23,470 nt of DNA from Syntrophaceae bacterium PtaB.Bin038 (lineage in GTDB: Bacteria; Desulfobacterota; Syntrophia; Syntrophales; UBA2192): NCBI GenBank assembly GCA_002067855.1, contig MVQS01000342.1:1-23470 (forward strand), in the 5' to 3' direction. A program made the translations under genes and the position numbers. Shown here in pieces: positions 15,825 through 22,437 of this stretch. Under the pieces are notes generated by a model that did not search any database, was not told the origin of the DNA, and saw nothing but the letters and a program-made list of their open reading frames with translations. Each line of letters starts with the position of its first letter. Position 1 is the stretch's first letter.

Positions 15825-15886
15825 AGCAATGGGATGCCCGTAGAGGCATGAAAGAGGCAGGCAGCGGGATTGCACGGTCACGGAGC

Positions 15887-16420
15887 CTACTTCAGCCCCA
15901 GCACGTCCTGCATGTCGTACAACCCGTTCTTCTGCTTGACGATCCATTTCGCCGCGGCGATGGCTTCGCGGGCGAAGGTGTCGCGGATGAAGGAACGGTA
16001 GATGAGTTCCACCCCGGCCCCCATCTCGCTGAAGAGGGCGGGGCTCACGTTGGGAACGAGGACGCAGCGTGTCCGTTTCGTGTACTCCCGGATGAGATCC
16101 ATCTCGTCGAGCATGAACCCCATCGTTCCCATGACCATGGCGGTTTTGAATTCGGCCGCGATCTTCAGGTGGTCAAGAGAGGACTCCTTGTCCGTGAAAT
16201 CGATGACGACACAGCTGTGCTTGATGCAGTCGCGCAGATCGTCCGTGACGGGCACGCCGAAGAAGCCCATGTAATGGATCTCGCCTGCGTCCTGCCCGAC
16301 ATGGCGGCTGCCCTTGACGTCCACGGCGCCGAAAAGCTCGATGCCGTCCGCCTCGTTGACGAACTGCATGAGTCTCGCCGCCATCTTGCTGCTCGCGCCT
16401 GTCACAATGGCCTTTACCAT
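15887..16420 (-). CDS. Dihydrodipicolinate-reductase-like protein lacking the substrate domain
   Basis: This encodes a 177-residue protein clearly related to DapB, which is normally 240-270 residues. ATG 16420 follows GGGGAG and begins VKAIVTGASSKM, the Rossmann start, but with the second and third glycines of the usual GxxGxxG/GRMG motif replaced by S and A. VVIDFTDKESSLDHL (71-85) and MVMGTMGF (95-102) match the DapB dinucleotide-binding domain (IDFT, GTTGF). After LVPNVSPALFSEMG the sequence jumps to the DapB C-terminus (REAIAAAKWIVKQKNGLYDMQDVLGL). The tetrahydrodipicolinate-binding domain of about 100 residues, with the HHxxK and SGTA motifs, is missing. Lysine-pathway reductase activity is therefore unlikely. 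It may be a dinucleotide-binding sensor or a reductase for another substrate. Confidence 0.8.
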   Translation of the reverse strand: MVKAIVTGASSKMAARLMQFVNEADGIELFGAVDVKGSRHVGQDAGEIHYMGFFGVPVTDDLRDCIKHSCVVIDFTDKESSLDHLKIAAEFKTAMVMGTMGFMLDEMDLIREYTKRTRCVLVPNVSPALFSEMGAGVELIYRSFIRDTFAREAIAAAKWIVKQKNGLYDMQDVLGLK

Positions 16421-16802
16421 GGCACTCCCCGCCTGTAACCCGCCATCAATGTATACACCCGATGAGACGGATTCCCCAGACTTTTCTCGGTTTCGCCCCC
16501 TGCGGAGAGATCGCCGGCGCAAGAGCTGCGGACCTCGACGCTGCAGCGCAGGACCGTTTGTATGCCCAGCAATAGAGATGCCAGGTCGCCGGGGTGCGGT
16601 CGGGTCAACGCATTGATAACGCGAGGGAATAACGTGCGCGGAAGCTGCGGGGGGAGGTGAACCGTTACAAATCTGTGCAAGCGGCTCTGCAACAGACAAA
16701 ATCGTTGCGGGAGAGCCCGGCCGCCGCATGCGGATTCGGAGTGCTTTCGACCCGCCGTTCACCCTGCGAGGGGGTGTACCCGGGACAGGGGGCACTGGGC
16801 TC
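16421..16802. other. Long intergenic region upstream of the DapB-like gene
   Basis: No convincing gene is seen; the frame of the DapB-like gene is open further upstream but its translation is proline/arginine-rich and not protein-like. A minus-strand -10 candidate TATACA (16455 to 16450, within the palindrome TGTATACA at 16450-16457) has a poor -35 box, TGGGGA, 17 bases upstream. Nothing else stands out. Confidence 0.4.
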
Positions 16803-16843
16803 CAGGCACCCGGAGAAGGGTTGGTTTCTTCTCCAGATGCCTG
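16803..16843 (-). terminator. Hairpin downstream of the first P-II gene
   Basis: GGAGAAG (16812-16818) pairs with CTTCTCC (16828-16834), and CAGGCA (16803-16808) pairs with TGCCTG (16838-16843) as an outer stem separated by a 3-base internal loop. It begins 12 bases after the P-II stop codon at 16855. No T-run follows on the minus strand, so termination may need Rho, or the hairpin may protect the mRNA end. Confidence 0.5.
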
Positions 16844-16854
16844 AAGCCTGTCGT

Positions 16855-17196
16855 TCATCCGATCGCCGGCCCGCCGCGCTCGCCGGTCCGTATGCGGACC
16901 ACCTCCGGGAGGTCCAGGACGAAGATCTTGCCGTCGCCGATTTCCCCGGTGCGGGCGCCCTTGGCAATGGCCTGGATGGTGGGCTCCACGAAGTCCTCGT
17001 TGACGGCGATCTCGAGCTTCACCTTCTTGAGAAGGCTTCCCACTTCCTTTGCGCCCCGGTAGACCTCGGTGACCCCCATCTGCCGGCCCCTGCCCAGCAC
17101 GTTGGAGACGGTCATCAGGTTCACGTCGATCTCCTCGAGCGTTTTCATCACATCGTCGAGTTTGTGGGGTTTGATGATGGCAATGATGTATTTCAT
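16855..17196 (-). CDS. P-II nitrogen regulatory protein without the uridylylation tyrosine
   Basis: This encodes a 113-residue P-II protein. The start at ATG 17196 follows AGGAGGG, and the longer open frame overlaps amt. P-II features are MKYIIAIIKPHKLDDV, the ATP-binding GDGKIFV and RIRTGERG, and Q39 and K58, needed for ATP/2-oxoglutarate binding. In the T-loop (VTEVYRGAKEVGSLL) Y46 is kept, but position 51, the tyrosine uridylylated by GlnD in enterics, is glutamate. This paralogue is therefore expected to sense only ATP/ADP and 2-oxoglutarate. It begins 13 bases after amt (17210-18445), so it should control that transporter by T-loop insertion into the ammonium channel. Confidence 0.93.
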   Translation of the reverse strand: MKYIIAIIKPHKLDDVMKTLEEIDVNLMTVSNVLGRGRQMGVTEVYRGAKEVGSLLKKVKLEIAVNEDFVEPTIQAIAKGARTGEIGDGKIFVLDLPEVVRIRTGERGGPAIG

Positions 17197-17209
17197 CCGT
17201 TCGTCCCTC

Positions 17210-18445
17210 CTAATCGACCAGCGTGTAGGCCGACTCGCTGTGCTGGGTGAGGTCGAGCCCCACGATTTCCTCGGTCTTCGCCACGCGGACACACATCAGG
17301 GCGTCGACGAGCTTGAAGATGGCCCAGGTCATGGCCGCTGCGAAGACCACCGTCACGAGGACCAGCATGCACTGGATCAGGAACAGCTCGGCATTGCCGA
17401 ACAGGAGCCCGTTGGCGCCGGCCTCGTTGACGGCCTTCTCGGCGAAGAGGCCCGTCGCGAGCGTTCCCCAGATGCCGCCCACGCCGTGGATCCCGAAGAC
17501 GTCGAGCGAATCGTCGTACTTGAAGAAGGACTTCACCTTGGCGATGGCGAAGTAGCACAGGCCGCTTGCGATCATGCCGATGAAGATGGCGTTCATGGGG
17601 TTGACGAACCCGCAGGCCGGCGTGATGGCGACCAGCCCCGCCACGGCGCCCGATATGGCACCGAGGGCCGTGGGGGCCTTGTGCATCATCCACTCGATGA
17701 GGGCCCAGGTGAACCCGGCAGCCGCCGTCGCGACCGTCGTCGTCACGAAGGCGTTGGCGGCAAGATCGTTGGCGGCCAGGGCGCTGCCCGCATTGAACCC
17801 GAACCAGCCGAACCACAGGAGGGCGCCTCCCAGCACCGTGAAGGGCAGGTTGTGGGGCGTGAAGGTCCTCCTGTCGTAGCCGATCCGGTGTCCGATGAGC
17901 AGGGCGAGCACCAGCGCAGAGACCCCCGAGCTGGTGTGGACCACGATGCCGCCGGCGAAGTCGAGCGCGCCCAGGTCCTTGAGCCAGCCGCCCATTCCCC
18001 AGACCCAGTGGCCGAGAGGGTTGTAGACGAAGGTGGCCCAGAGAACCGTGAAAGCGAGGAACGCCGGGAACTTGATGCGTTCGGCGTAGGTGCCGATGAT
18101 GAGCGCCGGCGTGATCACCGCGAACATGCACTGGAAGATCATGAAGGCGTAGTGCGGGATCGTGGCCGCGTAATCGGCGTTGGGCTGCCCCCCCACGTTC
18201 CGGAGACCGGCCCAGTCGAGCCCTCCGATGATCCCCTTGAAGGCATCGGGGCCGAAGGTCAGGGAGTAGCCGTAAAGCACCCATTGAAGCGTGATGACGC
18301 AGAGAATGATCAGGCACTGCATCAGAATGGAGAGGACGTTCTTCCTCCTCACGAGGCCGCCGTAAAAGAAAGCCAATCCGGGCAGGGTCATGAGGAGGAC
18401 GAGTGCAGACGATGTGAGCACCCAAGCCGTATCGCCCGAGTTCAT
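17210..18445 (-). CDS. amt: Ammonium transporter (Amt family), copy 1
   Basis: This encodes a 411-residue ammonium channel. ATG 18445 is chosen over the longer frame because AGGAGG (18454-18459 on the complement) lies just upstream and the mature-like N-terminus MNSGDTAWVLTSSALVLLM begins there. There is no cleavable signal, giving the usual 11 helices. Family signs are PGLAFFYGGLVRRKN, LDFAGGIVVHTSSG with the first pore histidine, WFGWFGFNAGSA, and DVFGIHGVGGIWGTL with the second pore histidine. The C-terminal tail ends GLDLTQHSESAYTL, the region that contacts P-II. A sigma-54 promoter (18494-18508) lies upstream and the partner P-II gene downstream, so expression is probably induced by nitrogen limitation. 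Confidence 0.96.
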   Translation of the reverse strand: MNSGDTAWVLTSSALVLLMTLPGLAFFYGGLVRRKNVLSILMQCLIILCVITLQWVLYGYSLTFGPDAFKGIIGGLDWAGLRNVGGQPNADYAATIPHYAFMIFQCMFAVITPALIIGTYAERIKFPAFLAFTVLWATFVYNPLGHWVWGMGGWLKDLGALDFAGGIVVHTSSGVSALVLALLIGHRIGYDRRTFTPHNLPFTVLGGALLWFGWFGFNAGSALAANDLAANAFVTTTVATAAAGFTWALIEWMMHKAPTALGAISGAVAGLVAITPACGFVNPMNAIFIGMIASGLCYFAIAKVKSFFKYDDSLDVFGIHGVGGIWGTLATGLFAEKAVNEAGANGLLFGNAELFLIQCMLVLVTVVFAAAMTWAIFKLVDALMCVRVAKTEEIVGLDLTQHSESAYTLVD

Positions 18446-18493
18446 GTTCGTAACCTCCTGTACGAGATTTTGATCTGGATGATTCACGAGTAG

Positions 18494-18508
18494 GCAAATA
18501 GGGTGCCA
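18494..18508 (-). promoter_or_regulatory. Sigma-54 (-24/-12) promoter of the first amt operon
   Basis: On the minus strand TGGCAC (18508 to 18503), five bases, then TTGC (18497 to 18494) matches the consensus TGGCAC-N5-TTGC exactly. The predicted start is near 18483, about 38 bases before the amt ATG and ahead of its ribosome binding site. Such promoters need an AAA+ activator, typically NtrC for amt genes. Confidence 0.85.
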
Positions 18509-18537
18509 CCGTTGTGAAATGTCGTTATATGCTCGTA

Positions 18538-18665
18538 ATCACAAAACAATATTATATTCCAATGCCGGTTCAGGCGTTTCATATGAATACATATTTGTAT
18601 ATATAATTATAATAAGTAACGAATATGGAAATAAATATACGATAATGACAAATATGAGTTAAATT
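18538..18665. promoter_or_regulatory. AT-rich upstream regulatory region of the first amt operon
   Basis: This stretch of about 130 bases is overwhelmingly A and T within a strongly GC-rich window. It contains the inverted repeat ATACA/TGTAT (18587-18600) and repeated TATAT/ATAAT tracts, and no ORF. It lies about 30-170 bases upstream of the sigma-54 promoter, where enhancer-binding sites and IHF-type bends are expected. No clear NtrC consensus (TGCAC...GTGCA) was found. It could also be sparsely constrained spacer DNA, but the sharp composition change suggests function. Confidence 0.55.
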
Positions 18666-18771
18666 CAGGATCGGCAGGGCCGATCGGTGCGGATGGTCTC
18701 ATGAGGGCGGTGGAGCGGCGAAGGGGTGTTGCGAGAACGGTCCCGGAGTGGGCATGGGGGGCACGAATGAC

Positions 18772-18804
18772 GGGAAGGCAGGGCCTTGGGCGCCCTGCCT
18801 CCCC
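18772..18804 (-). terminator. Strong hairpin after the second P-II gene
   Basis: GGGAAGGCAGGG (18772-18783) pairs with CCCTGCCTCCCC (18793-18804) with one mismatch around a 9-base loop. It starts 28 bases after the P-II stop at 18832. No T-run follows on the minus strand, so it may be a Rho-dependent or RNA-stability structure. Confidence 0.55.
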
Positions 18805-18831
18805 GGCGGGTCGTCGGACGGCCTGCGCCGT

Positions 18832-19218
18832 TCAGCCTGCGGCCTTTTTCTTTCTGTCGTCGATGTCGCCGGGATACATCATGGCATCCTGTCCCCGCTC
18901 GCGTGTCCGGATCCGGATCACTTCCTCGACGGGTGTCACGAAGATCAGCCCGTCTCCCGGCTCGCCGGTGTGGGCGGATTTCAGGATCGCCTCGATGGCC
19001 GCCTCGAGGTTGCGGTCGCTCAGCACGATGTTGATCTGGATCTTGGGCAGCATGTTGACCTGGTAGGTTCCCGCGCGGCCCACCAGCTGAATGCCGCCCT
19101 GGCGCCCGTGGCCGCGGACCTCGAAGACGTTCAGGCCCATGATGCCGATCGCCTTCAGGGCGTCGACGACGTCGTTCACCTTGTCTTCACGAATGATGGC
19201 TTCGATCTTTTTCAGCAT
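18832..19218 (-). CDS. glnK: P-II nitrogen regulatory protein with T-loop tyrosine, GlnK type
   Basis: This encodes a 128-residue P-II protein. The body is LKKIEAIIREDKVNDVV, then VRGHGRQGGIQLVGRAGTYQVNMLPKIQINIV, GDGLIFVTPVEEVIRIRTRERG. Aligned with E. coli GlnB, Y52 (GTYQVN) falls on the uridylylated Y51, and Q40 and K59 on the ligand residues Q39 and K58. The T-loop sequence resembles the archaeal and deltaproteobacterial GlnK/NifI-like group. It has a C-terminal extension of about 15 residues ending DDRKKKAAG, not seen in the other copy. The ribosome binding site is weak (GGAG). It follows amt copy 2 by 37 bases and is likely that channel's regulator. Confidence 0.93.
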   Translation of the reverse strand: MLKKIEAIIREDKVNDVVDALKAIGIMGLNVFEVRGHGRQGGIQLVGRAGTYQVNMLPKIQINIVLSDRNLEAAIEAILKSAHTGEPGDGLIFVTPVEEVIRIRTRERGQDAMMYPGDIDDRKKKAAG

Positions 19219-19255
19219 ATCTCTATCTCCATGCGATTACGCCGGTTGCACCCGG

Positions 19256-20482
19256 CTACGAATAGGATCTCTCCCCGTGGGAGCTGATGTCCAGCCCGAC
19301 CTCCTCTTCCATGGGCTTGACCCGCAGGCCGATGCTCGCGTTGAGCGCCTTGGCGAGCACGAACGTCACGGAGAACGAAAAGACCATGGTGACGGCGACG
19401 GCGAGCAGCTGGATGCCGATCTGGCCGGGGTTGCCGAAAAAGAGGCCGTTTGCGCCGTCGCTGTTAACGGCAACCGTGGCGAAGAGACCGGCCGCGATCA
19501 TCCCCCACGTGCTCGAGATGCCGTGACAGGCCCACACATCGAGCGACTCATCGAGCTTGCGGCGGTCGCGGAAACGGATCGCATAGTAGGAGAGCGGCGC
19601 CGCCACGGCCCCGACAACCATGGACGCCATGGGCGTGATGAACCCCGAGGCCGGGGTGACGGCCGCCAGTCCCACGACCATCCCCGTGGCGATCCCGAGG
19701 GTGCTGGGCCGCCCGTCCAGCCAGGAGAGCACCATCCAGACCAGTCCCGCCGTGGCCGCGGAGGTGTTTGTCGTCAGCAGGGCGTTCACGGCGACGCCGT
19801 TTGCCGCCAGGGCGGAGCCGGCATTGAAACCGAACCAGCCCACCCAGAGCAGCCCCGTGCCCAGGACCGTCAGGGGGATGTTGTTGGGTTCCATGGGGGA
19901 TTTTCCGAACCCCCTGCGCGGACCGATGACCAGGGCGAAGGCCAGGGCGGAAAAGCCCGCCGCGATGTGCACCACCGTCCCGCCGGCGAAATCGAGAACG
20001 CCCAGGTTTTTCAGCCACCCGCCCTGTCCCCAGACCCAGTGACACAGGGGGTCATACACCAGCGTGGCCCAGAGCAGGCTGAAGAGAAGGAAGCTCTTGA
20101 AGCGCACCCGTTCCACGAAGGCGCCGGTGATCAGGGCCGGCGTGATGACGGCGAACATCATCTGAAACGCGGCGAACAGGCCCTGGGGGATCGTCTTTGC
20201 GTAGTCCGGGTTGGGCGCGGCATCGACCCCCTGGAAGCCGATGAAGTTCAGGCCGCCGATGAGGCCGCCGATGGACGAGCCGAAGGACAGCGAATACCCG
20301 TAGGCCACCCACTGCACCCCGATGAGGGCCATGAAGATGTAACTCAGGGTCAGCGTGGAAAGGACGTTCTTCCTGCGGACCATGCCCCCGTAGAAGAATG
20401 CGAGGCCCGGCGTCATCAGGAGAACCAGAGCGCAGGAAACCAGAATCCAGGCGGTGTCGCCCGCATTGATCTGTGGAGCCAT
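19256..20482 (-). CDS. amt: Ammonium transporter (Amt family), copy 2
   Basis: This encodes a 408-residue ammonium channel, clearly diverged from copy 1. ATG 20482 is chosen because GGAGGGG precedes it and the family start APQINAGDTAWILVSCALVLLM follows; the longer frame extends to 20539, across the sigma-54 promoter. Motifs are PGLAFFYGGMVRRKN, LDFAGGTVVHIAAG with the first pore histidine, WVGWFGFNAGSA, and DVWACHGISSTWGM with the second pore histidine. In the last, copy 1 and most Amt proteins have HG(V/I)GG, so the GG-to-SS change next to the pore is notable. The tail ends EEEVGLDISSHGERSYS. It is paired with the tyrosine-containing P-II gene downstream. Confidence 0.95.
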   Translation of the reverse strand: MAPQINAGDTAWILVSCALVLLMTPGLAFFYGGMVRRKNVLSTLTLSYIFMALIGVQWVAYGYSLSFGSSIGGLIGGLNFIGFQGVDAAPNPDYAKTIPQGLFAAFQMMFAVITPALITGAFVERVRFKSFLLFSLLWATLVYDPLCHWVWGQGGWLKNLGVLDFAGGTVVHIAAGFSALAFALVIGPRRGFGKSPMEPNNIPLTVLGTGLLWVGWFGFNAGSALAANGVAVNALLTTNTSAATAGLVWMVLSWLDGRPSTLGIATGMVVGLAAVTPASGFITPMASMVVGAVAAPLSYYAIRFRDRRKLDESLDVWACHGISSTWGMIAAGLFATVAVNSDGANGLFFGNPGQIGIQLLAVAVTMVFSFSVTFVLAKALNASIGLRVKPMEEEVGLDISSHGERSYS

Positions 20483-20522
20483 GTTTCCCCTCCCCCCCTC
20501 GAAATGGAATGTCCCGATGAAT

Positions 20523-20538
20523 TGCAAATCCCCGGCCA
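20523..20538 (-). promoter_or_regulatory. Sigma-54 (-24/-12) promoter of the second amt operon
   Basis: On the minus strand TGGCCG (20538 to 20533), five bases, then TTGCA (20527 to 20523). The invariant GG and GC are separated by exactly 10 bases, as required. The -24 box deviates from TGGCAC in its last two positions. The predicted start is near 20512, about 30 bases before the amt ATG. Confidence 0.75.
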
Positions 20539-20780
20539 TCGAAAAGATTTAGAAAAATTCATGGGTTGAATAAATTCGGTCCTGCATGGAATATACGGAT
20601 TTGTCTGATATGAGATCTATTCCACAAAAATGTATCTCTTTAGGGGAAAAAGTGCGCAAGGAGTTGATATCGGCGATGGCGCGACGGCCCTGAAGACGGG
20701 AACCCGTTTGAGTTCCGCTTCTGTCGGACCCGTCGGGGAACGGGAAGCCCGGGACCGCTGCAGGGCACTGTGAAAAGAGG
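20539..20780. promoter_or_regulatory. Upstream region of the second amt operon
   Basis: The part nearest the promoter (20541-20650) is AT-rich like the region before copy 1. It carries the inverted repeat ATTCA/TGAAT (20557-20571) and a spaced one, GGAATA (20588-20593) with TATTCC (20618-20623). These are candidate activator sites by position only. From about 20660 the composition returns to GC-rich and I see no gene. Confidence 0.4.
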
Positions 20781-20873
20781 GAAGTCAGGAAGTGATGAAG
20801 AGCGGAAGAGCAGCGTGAAAGAAGGATTTTTTCAGATTCTCTGCTCTTCCTCACTTCTGCTCTTCCGAGCTTC
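20781..20873. repeat. Period-8 repeat array with inverted arms (GAAGAGCG type)
   Basis: GAAG occurs at 20781, 20789, 20797 and 20805, and on the right arm CTTC occurs at 20846, 20854, 20862 and 20870, all exactly 8 bases apart. GGAAGAGCAG (20804-20813) pairs perfectly with CTGCTCTTCC (20841-20850) around a 27-base loop. The 12-mer GAAGAGCGGAAG at 20797-20808 recurs in two other arrays of the window. It lies 60 bases downstream of the purF stop and could act on the purF transcript end. Confidence 0.75.
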
Positions 20874-20936
20874 ACGCGCTTGGGGCACGAAGCTGAACGC
20901 AGCGCATGCGGCAGGAAAGGTGGGATCGCTTGACGG

Positions 20937-22409
20937 TCACGAGATGAAGGGGAGGTCGTCCTGCTGCGGCTCGCAGCTGAAGCGGTCCTCCATGCAGAAC
21001 TTGTCCAGCTCCTCCTCGACGGGGATGGGGTACTTGCCGGAGTAGCAGGCCAGGCAGAAGCTCCCGGGGTCCATCTGCGTGGCCTCCACCATGCCCCTGA
21101 TGCTGAGGTAGTAGAGGGAGTCGAGGCCGATGAAGCGGCCCACGGATTCCACGTCGCCCTTCTCCGCCGCCACGAGTTCCCCCTTCGAGGAGAAGTCGAT
21201 GCCGTAAGGGCAGGGGTGCCTCGTCGGGGGGCAGCTGATCGCCATGTGGATCTCCTTCACCCCGATCTGGCGGAGATTGCGGATCCGGTTGCGGCTCGTG
21301 GTGCCCCGGATGATGGAGTCCTCGACGATGATCACGCGCTTGCCCTGCAGGAGCGGCTTGACGGGGTTGAGCTTCACGCGCACGCCGAAATCGCGGATCG
21401 CCTGGGAGGGCTGGATGAAGGTGCGGCCCACGTAATGGTTGCGGATCATGCCCATCTCGAAGGGCAGCCCGCTTTCCTCGGCATACCCGAGAGCGGCGTA
21501 ATTCCCCGAGTCGGGGAAGGGCATGACGAGGTCCGCCCCGGGGCAGTACTCGCGGGCGAGCTGGTGCCCGAAGCGCTTGCGGCAGAGGTAGACGTTCTGG
21601 CCGAAGATCTGGCTGTCGGGCCGGGCGAAGTAGACCAGCTCGAAGATGCAGTGGGCCGGACGGACGTGCCGGAACGGCTTGAGGCTGCGCATCCCCGTGT
21701 TGTCGATGATGACGATCTCGCCGGGCTCCACGTCGCGCACGTAGGCGGCCCCCAGCAGGTCGAAGGCGCACGTCTCGGAGGCGACGACGGTCGCCTCGCC
21801 GAGTTTGCCGATGGCCAGGGGCCGGAACCCCCGCGGGTCGCGGGCGGCGATGACCTTGTCCTTGGTCAGCATCACGAGGCAGTAGGACCCCTTCACCCTG
21901 CCCAGCGCCTTGACGAGGGCCTCGTCGAACCCGTTTCGCAGGTGGTGGGCCATGAGGTGTACGACGATCTCGCTGTCCATGGTGGACTGGAAGATGGAGC
22001 CCTGCCTCTCGAGCTGGGAGCGGAGCTGCCGGGCGTTGATGAAGTTCCCGTTGTGGCCCAGGGCGTAGGGCTCGCCGGCGTGGTGGACGAGGAAGGGCTG
22101 CGCGTTCGAGAGGGTCGAGGAGCCCGTCGTGGAGTAGCGCACGTGCCCGATCGCCATGTGCCCGCGGAGCTTCTGCAGCGTGTTCTCGTGGAAAACCTCC
22201 GAGACGAGGCCCATCCCCTTGAACTCGTGCACGGTCTTGCCGTCGGCCGTGGTGATGCCGGCGCTCTCCTGGCCGCGGTGCTGAAGCGCAAAGAGCCCGA
22301 AGTAGGCAAGCCTCGAGGCCTGCTCGTGGCCGTGCACGGCGAAGATGCCGCACTCCTCGCGGGGCCCGCCCTCATTCATCCAATCGCTGACCATGGCTTG
22401 CACACCCAT
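20937..22409 (-). CDS. purF: Amidophosphoribosyltransferase
   Basis: This encodes a 490-residue enzyme for the first step of purine synthesis: PRPP plus glutamine gives phosphoribosylamine. The N-terminal glutaminase has its nucleophile at C20 (EECGIFAVHG) after a short propeptide that would be cleaved, followed by ALQHRGQESAGI and GHNGNFINA. The C-terminal phosphoribosyltransferase carries the PRPP motif VIIVEDSIIRGTTSRN. The cysteines in CIFELVYFARPDS, HPCPYGIDF and FCLACYSG match the four [4Fe-4S] ligands of the Bacillus-type enzyme, so it is probably an oxygen-sensitive Fe-S form. Internal methionines at residues 6 and 11 are alternative starts. It starts 28 bases after the carB stop, so the two are likely co-transcribed. 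Confidence 0.96.
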   Translation of the reverse strand: MGVQAMVSDWMNEGGPREECGIFAVHGHEQASRLAYFGLFALQHRGQESAGITTADGKTVHEFKGMGLVSEVFHENTLQKLRGHMAIGHVRYSTTGSSTLSNAQPFLVHHAGEPYALGHNGNFINARQLRSQLERQGSIFQSTMDSEIVVHLMAHHLRNGFDEALVKALGRVKGSYCLVMLTKDKVIAARDPRGFRPLAIGKLGEATVVASETCAFDLLGAAYVRDVEPGEIVIIDNTGMRSLKPFRHVRPAHCIFELVYFARPDSQIFGQNVYLCRKRFGHQLAREYCPGADLVMPFPDSGNYAALGYAEESGLPFEMGMIRNHYVGRTFIQPSQAIRDFGVRVKLNPVKPLLQGKRVIIVEDSIIRGTTSRNRIRNLRQIGVKEIHMAISCPPTRHPCPYGIDFSSKGELVAAEKGDVESVGRFIGLDSLYYLSIRGMVEATQMDPGSFCLACYSGKYPIPVEEELDKFCMEDRFSCEPQQDDLPFIS

Positions 22410-22437
22410 TCCCCTGTCCCGTCGCCCGTTTTCGGCA

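Noticed and set aside
17069..20569. Long plus-strand ORFs opposite the amt genes (17069-18493 and 19091-20569)
   Set aside because: They are antisense shadows of the two amt genes and their P-II partners, and have no recognisable domain.
20872..22353. 493-codon ORF on the minus strand overlapping purF in another frame
   Set aside because: The purF frame carries all catalytic motifs; the other frame is R/P/G-rich and runs into the repeat array.
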